Positions 31,614 to 39,085 of a stretch of DNA of 39,090 bases are shown here, in pieces (position 1 is the first letter of the stretch; every line of letters starts with the position of its first letter). The position numbers and the translations under genes were made by a program. Source of the stretch: CAVXAE01 sp044225565 (GTDB taxonomy: Bacteria > Pseudomonadota > Gammaproteobacteria > Steroidobacterales > Steroidobacteraceae); assembly GCA_044225565.1 (NCBI GenBank), contig JBGAIL010000020.1:1-39090 (forward strand). The letters run 5' to 3'. The notes below the pieces were generated by a model. That model saw nothing but the letters and a program-made list of their open reading frames with translations, did no database searches and was not told where the DNA came from.

Positions 31614-32948
31614 CTATGAAGCACTGAACGCATCCCGGGTCAAGTTCTCGCACCCGCCGGCCGTCACGGCCAGGTTGTCCTCGATGCGGATGCCGCCGAA
31701 TTTGCGCAATCCATCGATCCGCGACCAGTTGATGCGGGCGCCGCGGGCGTCGGCCCGCGCTTCGTCCAGCAGCGCGTCGATGAAATACAGGCCCGGCTCC
31801 ATGGTCACCACGAACCCGGGCTCGAGCACGCGCGTGAGGCGCAGGAATGGATGGCCTTGCGGCCGCGGGATCTCGCCACCCTCGGCGGAGGCCAGCGTGC
31901 CGCCCACGTCGTGGACCTGGAGGCCCAGCAGATGGCCGAGGCCGTGCGGGAAGAACACGCTCGACAGGCCGGTCTCCATCGCTTCGTCCGCCTCGCAGGT
32001 GATGATGTCCGCGGAGAGCAGAAGCTCGGAGATGAGCCGGTGCGCGAGCAGGTGCACGTCGCGCCAGTCCACCCCGGCGCGCACGCTGGCGCACAGGGAC
32101 TGCTGCAGTTCGTCCATCTGGTCGATCAGCGTCGCGAAGTCCGTGTCCGTGGCGGAGTAGGTGCGGGTGATGTCGCTGGCGTATCCGGCATGCTCGCAGC
32201 CCGCATCGATGAGCATGGAGTGCCGCTCTGCCGGCGCTTTCAGCTCCAGCAGCTGGTAGTGCAGCACGGCAGCCCCCTCGTTGAGCGCGATGATGGGGTT
32301 GTAGGGCAGCTCCTGCTCGCGCTGGCGACAGGCGGCGAGATAGGCGAGCTCGATCTCGAACTCGGAAGCGCCCCCGTCGAAGGCCCGGGCTGCGGCTACA
32401 TGGCCGCGTGCGCCCATGTGGCTCGCGTGCCGGAGGCATTCCAGCTCGTAAGGCGTCTTGGCGGCGCGCTCGTAATCCAGGCGGGTGGCGAGCGGGCGGG
32501 GATTTATCGCGCCGACGCCCCATGCGGCGAGCTCGGGGAAGGCCTCGCCCAGGAAAGCGACCTTGCCCAGATCCGCGGGCAGCTGGGCCCGGGCAGCCTC
32601 ACGGCTGCCGACGGAGCGCACGTCGAAGCGCCGCACCCAGGGCGCGTCCGGCAGCGCTGCGGGCTTGTGCCAGTAGTCGGCCGGATTGTGGAATAGCAAC
32701 AGCGGCGTCCGGCCGGGCTCGAAATAGATGAAGCTCTCCGCGGCGCCGGTGAGCGGCACCCAGCTCTTGAAAGGGGCGTTGGCGCGATAGGGATGGGCTT
32801 GATCGTCCTCGAAGCGCATCGGCGGCGTGCCCGAATGGAGCAGTGCAGCGCGGTAGCCCAGCGCTTCCAGCGCTCGCGCATGGCGTTGCGCCACGGTGTC
32901 GAAGTGGGAGTCGTAGGCTGCGTCGGGCGCGGTCGTCGTGTCGGGCAT
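31614..32948 (-). CDS. pepQ: Xaa-Pro dipeptidase (M24 family)
   Basis: A 444-residue cytosolic metallopeptidase cleaving X-Pro dipeptides. The five metal ligands of the pita-bread fold are visible: Asp in LIDAGCEHAGY (about 246), Asp in ASDITRT (about 257), His in FFPHGLGHLLG (about 335), Glu in VTMEPGLY (about 382) and Glu in GIRIEDN (about 419). The length matches E. coli PepQ. GAGGAA supports the ATG. It precedes the AraC gene by 12 bases on the same strand, so the two are probably cotranscribed, which links it to the neighbouring operon. Confidence 0.92.
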   Translation of the reverse strand: MPDTTTAPDAAYDSHFDTVAQRHARALEALGYRAALLHSGTPPMRFEDDQAHPYRANAPFKSWVPLTGAAESFIYFEPGRTPLLLFHNPADYWHKPAALPDAPWVRRFDVRSVGSREAARAQLPADLGKVAFLGEAFPELAAWGVGAINPRPLATRLDYERAAKTPYELECLRHASHMGARGHVAAARAFDGGASEFEIELAYLAACRQREQELPYNPIIALNEGAAVLHYQLLELKAPAERHSMLIDAGCEHAGYASDITRTYSATDTDFATLIDQMDELQQSLCASVRAGVDWRDVHLLAHRLISELLLSADIITCEADEAMETGLSSVFFPHGLGHLLGLQVHDVGGTLASAEGGEIPRPQGHPFLRLTRVLEPGFVVTMEPGLYFIDALLDEARADARGARINWSRIDGLRKFGGIRIEDNLAVTAGGCENLTRDAFSAS

Positions 32949-33031
32949 AATTCCTCGACCCTTTGCGTTGAGCCCGCGATTCTAGCTGTTCGCGAGACTG
33001 TCGTTTCCCGCCGACAGGGGCCGCTTTTCTA

Positions 33032-33060
33032 TTTCCAATCGTGGACGGAGCCGATAGAAT
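33032..33060 (+). promoter_or_regulatory. Sigma70-type promoter of the lipoprotein gene
   Basis: TTTCCA (33032-33037) and TAGAAT (33055-33060) are separated by 17 bases, giving four and five of six consensus matches. The transcript would have a leader of about 75 bases before the ATG at 33143. Confidence 0.55.
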
Positions 33061-33142
33061 TCGCCGCCGCATGGTGCTTCGGCGTCGTGCGTAGGGATGA
33101 AGGTCTACCTTTTTCACTCTTGCTTCTCGGGGTATTGAATCA

Positions 33143-33421
33143 ATGAACACGAAACTCGCTCTCAGCGCTCTCATTGCCGCGCTGGCTCTCACTGCCTGCG
33201 CGAAGCAGGAAGCTGCCAGCACCGACGCCGCTCCGGCCGCCGCCGAAGCCGCCCAGGCTGCCGATGCCGCGGCTGACGCCGCCAGCACGGCCGCCGATGC
33301 GGCCTCGAATGCTGCTGGCGCCGCCGCCGACGCCGCCTCTTCGGCGACCGACGCTGCTGCCGCCGCCACGGCTCCGGCCGATGCGACGGCTGCGCCGGCT
33401 CCGGCCGAGCAGCCCAAGTAA
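33143..33421 (+). CDS. Small alanine-heptad lipoprotein
   Basis: A 92-residue lipoprotein. The signal peptide ends in a lipobox LTAC with Cys19 as the lipidation site. Residues 32-73 repeat a seven-residue pattern rich in alanine (AAAEAAQ, AADAAAD, AASTAAD, AASNAAG, AAADAAS, SATDAAA), resembling the alanine zipper of small envelope lipoproteins such as Lpp and OprI. A Pro/Ala tail ends in a terminal lysine (AEQPK), the residue through which Lpp is tied to peptidoglycan. There is no close sequence match that I recognise; an Lpp-like role is inference from layout. Confidence 0.8.
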   Translation: MNTKLALSALIAALALTACAKQEAASTDAAPAAAEAAQAADAAADAASTAADAASNAAGAAADAASSATDAAAAATAPADATAAPAPAEQPK

Positions 33422-33434
33422 GCTTCGGCTTACT
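33417..33434 (+). terminator. UUCG hairpin over the lipoprotein stop codon
   Basis: AGTAAGC (33417-33423) pairs with GCTTACT (33428-33434) around a TTCG tetraloop. It overlaps the TAA stop. No U-tract follows, so it may protect the mRNA end rather than terminate. Confidence 0.4.
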
Positions 33435-33455
33435 GCCAGAGCTTCGAGCTCCAGG

Positions 33456-33501
33456 ACGGCCCGGACAGGCGCGCGAGCGGCTGTCCGGGCCGTGCGCTTT
33501 T
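33456..33501 (+). terminator. Rho-independent terminator after the lipoprotein gene
   Basis: A perfect 13-base-pair stem (33456-33468 with 33481-33493) with a 12-base loop, followed by GCGCTTTT. The downstream GNAT gene starts 16 bases later, so it is transcribed by read-through or from its own promoter. Confidence 0.8.
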
Positions 33502-33517
33502 CAGAGGATGGAAAATC

Positions 33518-34042
33518 GTGACGGTCAGCGTTCGGGATGCGCGCGGCAGGGAAGGGGATCGCCGCTGGATCGAAGGGGTTTACCGGGATTATCTGGATGA
33601 TCTCGCGCCCCTGAACACGGGCATCTTCCCCCTGCTCGGCGAGTACGGTCACCGCGAGCCCGACCATATCGCCCGCTGGTTCGGCGATCCCACGGCCACG
33701 CCCCTGGTCATCGCCAAATCCGAGGAGCCGGCCGGCTTCGCCATGGTGGCGCGCGGAGGCCCCCAGGGCCCGGGCAAGCCCCGCACCGACTACCGCATGG
33801 CCGAATTCTTCGTCACCCGCTCACAGCGCCGCCTGGGCATCGGGCGGACGGCCGTACCGCTCATCCTCGACCGGTTCGCGGGGCGGTGGGAAATCGTTGA
33901 GTACCTGCGCAATCCCACGGCCGTGGCGTTCTGGCGGCGGGTGGTGTCGGGCTATACGCAGGGGCGGTTCGAGGAGCGGGTGGTGAACGGGGAGGTGCGG
34001 CAGGTGTTCGAGTCCGGGGTAGGGATGCGGCGGGGGCGGTAG
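33518..34042 (+). CDS. GNAT-family N-acetyltransferase
   Basis: A 174-residue protein with a GNAT fold. The acetyl-CoA-binding motif is visible as EFFVTRSQRRLGIGRTAVPLIL (R/QxxGxG/A), preceded by the strand PAGFAMVARGG and followed by VEYLRNPTAVAFWRRVVSGYTQG. The GTG start at 33518 follows GAGGATGG. The acceptor substrate is unknown. It converges on the Feo operon, with three bases between stops. Confidence 0.85.
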   Translation: MTVSVRDARGREGDRRWIEGVYRDYLDDLAPLNTGIFPLLGEYGHREPDHIARWFGDPTATPLVIAKSEEPAGFAMVARGGPQGPGKPRTDYRMAEFFVTRSQRRLGIGRTAVPLILDRFAGRWEIVEYLRNPTAVAFWRRVVSGYTQGRFEERVVNGEVRQVFESGVGMRRGR

Positions 34043-34045
34043 CCG

Positions 34046-34192
34046 CTATCGTTTTGCAGCCTTCTCGTTTGCCGGGCAACTGTTGCACCCGCCTCCCGCA
34101 CCACCTCTACGCCTCGGCAGCAGTCTCCAGACGCTGTACCCCGCGCTGACCACCACCAGCGCACCAACCAGCACCCACTCCAGAGCCGCCAT
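34046..34192 (-). CDS. FeoB-associated small Cys-rich membrane protein
   Basis: A 48-residue protein, starting at the ATG in a TGATG overlap with the feoB stop. One transmembrane helix (WVLVGALVVVSAGYSVWRLL) is followed by a basic stretch and a C-terminal CNSCP motif. Small single-helix proteins with a CxxC tail after feoB are known as FeoB-associated proteins and may hold iron or sense redox state. The frame is open further upstream inside feoB, but the overlap and helix position favour this start. Confidence 0.8.
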   Translation of the reverse strand: MAALEWVLVGALVVVSAGYSVWRLLPRRRGGAGGGCNSCPANEKAAKR

Positions 34193-36072
34193 CACCCTGC
34201 CCCAAACGCCAACGCCGCCCGATACGTCACGAACGACGCCAGATACGCCAGTGCGAACAGATATCCCGCCATCAACAGCGGATATCGCCACGAGTTGGTT
34301 TCACGCTTCACCACCGCAAGAGTGGAGAGGCATTGCGGCGCGAAGATATACCACGCAAGTAGTGAGAGGCCCGTCGCCAGGCTCCAGGTAGAGGCGATGA
34401 TTGGCGTGAGCGCGTTGCTCACGTCCGCATCCGATGCCGACATGGCGTAAACCGTGCCGAGGGCACCCACAGCGACTTCACGCGCTGCGAGTCCCGGCAC
34501 GAGCGCAATGGAGATCTGCCAATTGAAGCCGATGGGCGCGAAGATCACTTCCAGCGCCCGGCCCAGCATGCCCGCGAAACTGTACTGGATAGGCGGGCCT
34601 TCCGCGCCGGGCGGCGGCGCTGGGAAGCTCGCGAGGAACCACAGCACGATCATCAGTGAAAGAATGATGGTGCCCACGCGCTCGATGAAGATGCGCACGC
34701 GCTCCCATAGCCCCAGCAGCAGATTGCGCAGATTGGGCAGGCGATACTCGGGCAGCTCGAGCATCAGCGAGCGAGGCTCGTTGCGCATCACGGTGAGCTT
34801 GAGGACATACGCGACCGCCATGGCGGACAACACGCCAGCCAGGTACAGCGTGAACAGCACGAGCCCTTGCAGGCTGAAAACACCCACTTTTTGCGCGGGA
34901 ATGAAGGCTGCAATCAACAACGCGTAAACCGGCAGGCGCGCGGAGCACGTCATCAGCGGCGCGATCATGATGGTGGCGAGCCGGTCACGCGGCGAAGGAA
35001 TGGTGCGAGCCGCCATGATGCCGGGAATGGCGCACGCGAAACTCGACAGCAACGGGATGAACGCGCGGCCGGAAAGCCCCACCTTGCCCATCAGCCGGTC
35101 CAGCAGATATGCCGCTCGCGGCAGGTAGCCGGAATCCTCGAGCACCAGGATGAAGAAGAACAGGATGAGGATCTGCGGCAGGAACACGAGCACGCTGCCC
35201 GCGCCGGCGATGACGCCATCCGTCAACAGGCTCTGCAGCGGGCCGGGCCGCATGACCGAAGCGAGCCATCCGCCGATGGACTCGACGCTGTCCTTGATGA
35301 AGTCCATCGGCACCGTGGCCCAGCTGAACACGGCCTGGAACATCAGAAACAACAGCACGGCGAGCAACAGCGGACCGGCGACCGGATGCAGCACCACTGC
35401 GTCCAGCCTGGTGAGCAGCGCGAGTCGCGCCGGCACGCGATAGCCGATGGCGCTGAGGATGCGGCGCACCTCGCGCTGCGTGGCCTCGATGTCGGCGACG
35501 GTCTTCGCAGGCATGTCGATGCGGCCCATCGAAGGCGCGGGCGAGCGCTTGTCGATGGCCTCCACGAGCTCACGCTCGCCGCCGATGCGCACCGCAACCG
35601 TCTCGATGACCGGCACTCCGAGCTCGCGCTCCAGCGCCTCGCGATCGATGCGGTATCCGCGCTGGTGTGCGACGTCGCTCATGTTGAGGGCCACGATCAT
35701 CGGCCTTCCGAGGCGCTTGAGCTCGAGGACCAGGCGCAGGTTCAACCGCAGATTGGTCGCATCCGTCACGCACACCAGCAGATCCGGCGGCGGCTCGCTC
35801 GCGTGGCGGCCGAGCACGACGTCGCGCGCGATCGCTTCGTCCAGGCTGGTGGGTTCGAGGCTGTAGGCGCCTGGCAGGTCCAGCACGCGGTAGTGCCGGC
35901 CGGTGATCGGACCGATGAGCCGGCCTTCCTTGCGTTCCACCGTGACGCCCGGGTAATTCGCCACCTTCTGGTGGCTGCCGGTGAGGCGGTTGAAGAGGGC
36001 GGTCTTGCCGCAGTTGGGGACGCCAATGAGGGAGAGGCTGACGCTCTCGACCGCGGCGGCGCTGGCAGTCAT
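34192..36072 (-). CDS. feoB: Ferrous iron transporter FeoB
   Basis: A 626-residue inner-membrane Fe(II) transporter with a cytosolic G domain. The G motifs are GVPNCGKT (about residues 17-24), DLPGAYSL, and NMSD as the specificity motif, followed by the helical GDI-like region. The membrane part has two inverted Gate segments (SSFACAIPGIMAARTI, with its conserved cysteine, and LVPGLAAREVAVGALGTVYAM). It is shorter than the 773-residue E. coli protein. The ATG overlaps the feoA stop by four bases. Confidence 0.95.
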   Translation of the reverse strand: MTASAAAVESVSLSLIGVPNCGKTALFNRLTGSHQKVANYPGVTVERKEGRLIGPITGRHYRVLDLPGAYSLEPTSLDEAIARDVVLGRHASEPPPDLLVCVTDATNLRLNLRLVLELKRLGRPMIVALNMSDVAHQRGYRIDREALERELGVPVIETVAVRIGGERELVEAIDKRSPAPSMGRIDMPAKTVADIEATQREVRRILSAIGYRVPARLALLTRLDAVVLHPVAGPLLLAVLLFLMFQAVFSWATVPMDFIKDSVESIGGWLASVMRPGPLQSLLTDGVIAGAGSVLVFLPQILILFFFILVLEDSGYLPRAAYLLDRLMGKVGLSGRAFIPLLSSFACAIPGIMAARTIPSPRDRLATIMIAPLMTCSARLPVYALLIAAFIPAQKVGVFSLQGLVLFTLYLAGVLSAMAVAYVLKLTVMRNEPRSLMLELPEYRLPNLRNLLLGLWERVRIFIERVGTIILSLMIVLWFLASFPAPPPGAEGPPIQYSFAGMLGRALEVIFAPIGFNWQISIALVPGLAAREVAVGALGTVYAMSASDADVSNALTPIIASTWSLATGLSLLAWYIFAPQCLSTLAVVKRETNSWRYPLLMAGYLFALAYLASFVTYRAALAFGAG

Positions 36073-36374
36073 GGCAGGAGTTCGGGCTGGGCCACGTCGA
36101 CCCAGACCGTCGCAACCTCCCTGCGTCGCAAGGCGAACGTGGTATCCCCCACGCGCACCACGAAAGGATCCCCGCCAGGCACCGCCTGGGTGAGCACCTC
36201 GACCCGCTCCCCGCACACGAAGCCGAGCTCGATGAGCCGCTTCTCCAGTGCCGTAGCTCCTGCCGCGCCCCGGCCCACGCCGCGCACGAAGGCAACCGAG
36301 TGCGGCGTCAGCGCACTCAGGCTGACGGAGCCAGGGGCGAGGAGGGTGCCTTCGGGGGTGGCCAGCGCATCCAT
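36069..36374 (-). CDS. feoA: Ferrous iron transport protein FeoA
   Basis: A 101-residue SH3-like cytosolic protein needed for FeoB activity. The core is LEKRLIELGFVCGERVEVLTQAVPGGDPFVVRVGDTTFALRRREVATVWV, the usual FeoA pattern. The ATG at 36374 is chosen because the promoter and Fur-type sites lie just upstream; the longer open frame would run through them. No clear ribosome-binding site is seen. First gene of the feoA-feoB-Cys-rich operon. Confidence 0.9.
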   Translation of the reverse strand: MDALATPEGTLLAPGSVSLSALTPHSVAFVRGVGRGAAGATALEKRLIELGFVCGERVEVLTQAVPGGDPFVVRVGDTTFALRRREVATVWVDVAQPELLP

Positions 36375-36385
36375 AGGAGATGCGG

Positions 36386-36415
36386 AGTATGGATGAGAAC
36401 GGTTCGCATCGGCAA
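36386..36415 (-). promoter_or_regulatory. Promoter of the feo operon
   Basis: On the minus strand, TTGCCG (36415-36410) as -35 and CATACT (36391-36386) as -10, 18 bases apart, each matching the consensus at four of six positions. The two Fur-type palindromes overlap it. Confidence 0.5.
36394..36408. promoter_or_regulatory. Fur-type box 1
   Basis: TGAGAAC-G-GTTCGCA is a 7-1-7 palindrome with one mismatched pair, the geometry of Fur sites (consensus TGATAAT-n-ATTATCA). It lies between the -35 and -10 elements of the feo promoter, a position expected for iron-dependent repression. Confidence 0.65.
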
Positions 36416-36430
36416 TGAGAATGGCTCTCA
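36416..36430. promoter_or_regulatory. Fur-type box 2
   Basis: TGAGAAT-G-GCTCTCA is a second 7-1-7 palindrome, centred 22 bases from box 1 and adjacent to the -35 element. Tandem sites suggest cooperative Fur binding. Confidence 0.65.
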
Positions 36431-36475
36431 GAGCGACATATTCGTCCCTGAAACCCGCCAATTCGGTGCCGGGCA

Positions 36476-36525
36476 CCGGTTTTCGCGGGCTTGCCGCCCC
36501 CGGAGGGCCAGGCCGCGCAAACCGG
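36476..36525. repeat. Stem-loop between feo promoter and the ligase gene
   Basis: CCGGTTTTCGCGG (36476-36488) pairs with CCGCGCAAACCGG (36513-36525) at 12 of 13 positions, with a GC-rich inner loop that can pair further (GCCC with GGGC). It lies 31 bases beyond the stop of the convergently placed ligase reading frame, so it may act as that gene's 3' end structure; no U-tract follows. It partly resembles 3363-3402. Confidence 0.5.
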
Positions 36526-36555
36526 AACCGACCTGAGCGGTGGGGCAGGCGGCGC

Positions 36556-38148
36556 TCACCCGCCGGCGCGCAGCTTGAAGCGTTGCAGCTTCCCGGTTGG
36601 CGTCTTCGGCAACTCGCGGAGGTATTCGACGGCGCGCGGATATTTGTAAGGCGCGATCGTGCCCTTCACGAAGCTCTGCAACGTCGACGTGATCTGCGGC
36701 GTGGCCTCGTGGCCCGGCCGTAGCACCACGAAAGCCTTCACGATCTGGCCGCGCTCCTCGTCCGGCACTCCGATGACCGCGCATTCGGCCACCGCTGGAT
36801 GCTCGAGCAGCGCCGCTTCCACCTCGGGGCCTGCGATGTTGTACCCGGCGGAGACGATCATGTCGTCGGTGCGTGCCTGGTACCAGAAGTAACCTTCTTC
36901 ATCCATCACGTATGCGTCGCCCGTGAGATTCCAGCCGTCGACGACGTACCGCTTCTGCCGCTCGTCCGCGAGATAGCGGCAGCCCGTAGGACCGCGCACG
37001 GCGAGCTTGCCGACCGTGCCCGGTGGCGCAGCCTTCATCTCGTCATCGAGCACACACGCGCGATACCCCGGCACGGCTTTGCCCGTGGAGCCGGGCCGGA
37101 TATCGTCGCCCGCCGCGGAAATGAAGATGTGGATCATCTCCGTGGCACCGATGCCGTTGACGATGTTGAGGCCGGTCGATTCCCGCCAGGCCTCGAACGT
37201 CGCCTTCGGCAGGTGCTCACCGGCGGAGACGCAGGTGCGAAGCGATGCGAACGGCTTGCCGGGCAGCGCGCCGAGCATTCCACGATAGGCGGTCGGCGCG
37301 GTGAACAGGCGTGTGATGCCGAAGCGATCGATGCCTTCGACGATGTGCTCCGGCCGCGTGCCGCCGAGGATGGCCGTGCTCGCACCCACGCGGAAGGGAA
37401 AGACCAGCTCCGCGCCCAGTCCGAAGGTGAACGCGATGGGTGGCGTGCCGGTGAAGACATCGCTCGCCGACGGCCGCAGCAGATGACTCGAGAACGTGTC
37501 GGCCATCGCGAGCACGTCGCGATGGAAATGGACGGTGGCCTTGGGCTGGCCGGTGGTACCGGAGGTGAACGCGAGCAGGCAGGGATCGTCCTGCGTCGTA
37601 GCCACGGCGTCGAACGATGCAGGCCTGGAGCGCATCAGCGTCTCCAGCTCCCCGTTCCAGGTGACTACGCGCTCGAGCGTAGTCCCTGCGGCACGCACTT
37701 CCTCCAGTTCGGCGGCGAGTGACGCTTCGCAGAGCGCGAGGCTGATCCGCCCCTTTTCCACGATGGTCTGCAACTCGCGCGCGCGCAGCATCGGCATGGT
37801 GGCGACGATCACGCCGCCGGCCCTGGCGACGGCCAGCCAGGTCGCGATCATCATCGGTGAGTTGGCGGCGCGCAGGAGCACGCGATTCCCCGGTACGAAG
37901 CGCAGATCTTCCGTCAGGACGCGGCAGAGCTGATTCACCGTCGCGAGCAGCTGGCCATAAGTCCACTCGCCCTGCGCGGCACGAATGGCGACGGCGTCGG
38001 GATTCGCGCGTGCGGGCTTGTCCAGCAGCTCGGTTGCACAGTTGAGCACTCGCGGATAGCGCAGCTGCGGCAGCTCGAACAGCAGCCGCGGCCACTGATC
38101 GGCAGGCGGGAGGTTCTCCGAGACGAAACGGTCGAGATGTGCGCTCAA
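36556..38148 (-). CDS. AMP-dependent acyl-CoA ligase, 2-aminobenzoate/benzoate type
   Basis: A member of the acyl-adenylate-forming family that converts an (aryl) carboxylate to its CoA thioester. Motifs in order: LLAFTSGTTGQPKATVHFH (phosphate loop), NGIGATEM, LTGDAYVMDEEGYFWYQARTDDMI, and PTGKLQRFK with the catalytic lysine. The N-terminal LSAHLDRFVSENLPPADQWP and YPRVLNCATELLD resemble 2-aminobenzoate-CoA ligases; the acid is not proven. The TTG at 38148 (530 residues) is preferred: AGGGG lies eight bases upstream and an AT-rich promoter-like stretch at 38208-38220. An ATG at 38268 would add 40 atypical residues. Confidence 0.82.
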   Translation of the reverse strand: MSAHLDRFVSENLPPADQWPRLLFELPQLRYPRVLNCATELLDKPARANPDAVAIRAAQGEWTYGQLLATVNQLCRVLTEDLRFVPGNRVLLRAANSPMMIATWLAVARAGGVIVATMPMLRARELQTIVEKGRISLALCEASLAAELEEVRAAGTTLERVVTWNGELETLMRSRPASFDAVATTQDDPCLLAFTSGTTGQPKATVHFHRDVLAMADTFSSHLLRPSASDVFTGTPPIAFTFGLGAELVFPFRVGASTAILGGTRPEHIVEGIDRFGITRLFTAPTAYRGMLGALPGKPFASLRTCVSAGEHLPKATFEAWRESTGLNIVNGIGATEMIHIFISAAGDDIRPGSTGKAVPGYRACVLDDEMKAAPPGTVGKLAVRGPTGCRYLADERQKRYVVDGWNLTGDAYVMDEEGYFWYQARTDDMIVSAGYNIAGPEVEAALLEHPAVAECAVIGVPDEERGQIVKAFVVLRPGHEATPQITSTLQSFVKGTIAPYKYPRAVEYLRELPKTPTGKLQRFKLRAGG

Positions 38149-38207
38149 GAAGGCGGCCCCTGTTCCGCAAAGCGACGCCACGAGCGGTGAGGCCCGCGAT
38201 CGCACAT

Positions 38208-38220
38208 ACTTTATATCTGA
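38208..38220 (-). promoter_or_regulatory. AT-rich promoter-like stretch of the ligase gene
   Basis: TATAAAG on the minus strand (38215-38209) stands out in a GC-rich spacer and could serve as a -10 element about 60 bases upstream of the TTG start. No clear -35 is seen, so an activator or a repressor-controlled promoter is possible. Confidence 0.35.
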
Positions 38221-38335
38221 AATGAAATGGATGGCCAGGAGGGCCGCGGCCTTCATGCGCGCCTGCACCGTCCACCCATCGCGCGCACGCTGGTACCATC
38301 GCGCGCCCTATCGGATGGAGCCTGGAGATTTCCGC

Positions 38336-39085
38336 ATGCAGACGATTCGAAGCTTCGCCGCGTTCGCGGCCATGGGCGTGCTCGCCATCCCCGCTGCACG
38401 GGCCGGCTGGGTGGGCAAGACGGAGGCGGGCGCGTTGATGTCGCGAGGCAACGCGGACGCGACGTCGGCCAACGCGAAGCTGGACCTTTCGAGGGAATCG
38501 GAGAAGTGGAAGAACTCCACGTTCCTCGGCCTGCTGTACGGAGAGAATTCCGCCTTCACCACCGCGCAGCGCATCGAGGGTCGCTGGCAGACGGACTACA
38601 AGCTGAGCGAGCGCATGTTCTGGTTCGGTGCCCTGCGCGGCGAGCAGGACAAGTTCAGCGGCTTCCAGTACCAGGCGACGCTGTCCACCGGCGTGGGCTA
38701 CAAGTTCATCGACAGCGAGCGGACGAAGCTCGCCGGCACGATCGGTGCCGGTTATCGCCGCCTGCGGCCCGAGACGCTGATCAAGAGCGATGCCGGCGAG
38801 GTGCTGGACCGCATCCGCGAGGATCCCGAATCGGATGCCATCGGCAGCGTCGGCTTCGAGTTCGAGCGCCAGCTCACCGGCAACACCAGGCTGCTGGACA
38901 AGTTCCTGACGGAATCCGGCGCCGAGAACACCGCCGTCCAGAACGACCTGGCCATCGAGGTGAGCATGACGCGGTCGCTCGCGCTGAGCGTCGGGTATGG
39001 CATCCGGTACAACACCGCGCCTCCGCAAGGGGCGGTGTCCACCGACCAGCTCACCACCCTCAACCTGGTCTACAACATCCGGTAG
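38336..39085 (+). CDS. DUF481 outer-membrane protein
   Basis: A 249-residue protein with a signal peptide (MQTIRSFAAFAAMGVLAIPAARA) followed by alternating beta-strand segments typical of DUF481 barrels: GWVGKTEAGALMSRGNADATSANAKLDLS, then LSTGVGYKFIDSERTKLAGTIGAGYR, then a final strand LTTLNLVYNIR. Function unknown; members are predicted 12-strand-like outer-membrane proteins. GGAG at 38324-38327 supports the ATG at 38336. Divergent from the ligase gene across 187 bases. Confidence 0.87.
   Translation: MQTIRSFAAFAAMGVLAIPAARAGWVGKTEAGALMSRGNADATSANAKLDLSRESEKWKNSTFLGLLYGENSAFTTAQRIEGRWQTDYKLSERMFWFGALRGEQDKFSGFQYQATLSTGVGYKFIDSERTKLAGTIGAGYRRLRPETLIKSDAGEVLDRIREDPESDAIGSVGFEFERQLTGNTRLLDKFLTESGAENTAVQNDLAIEVSMTRSLALSVGYGIRYNTAPPQGAVSTDQLTTLNLVYNIR

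Noticed and set aside
33241..33421. Alanine-rich stretch as a DNA tandem repeat array
   Set aside because: The heptads are similar in protein but vary at the DNA level, so this is a protein repeat rather than a tandem DNA repeat.
34867..36396. 509-residue plus-strand frame opposite feoB
   Set aside because: Low-complexity His/Arg/Glu-rich translation typical of antisense shadows; feoB on the other strand is complete.
37217..39028. 603-residue minus-strand frame across the ligase and DUF481 genes
   Set aside because: It runs through two well-supported genes in different frames and shows no domain.
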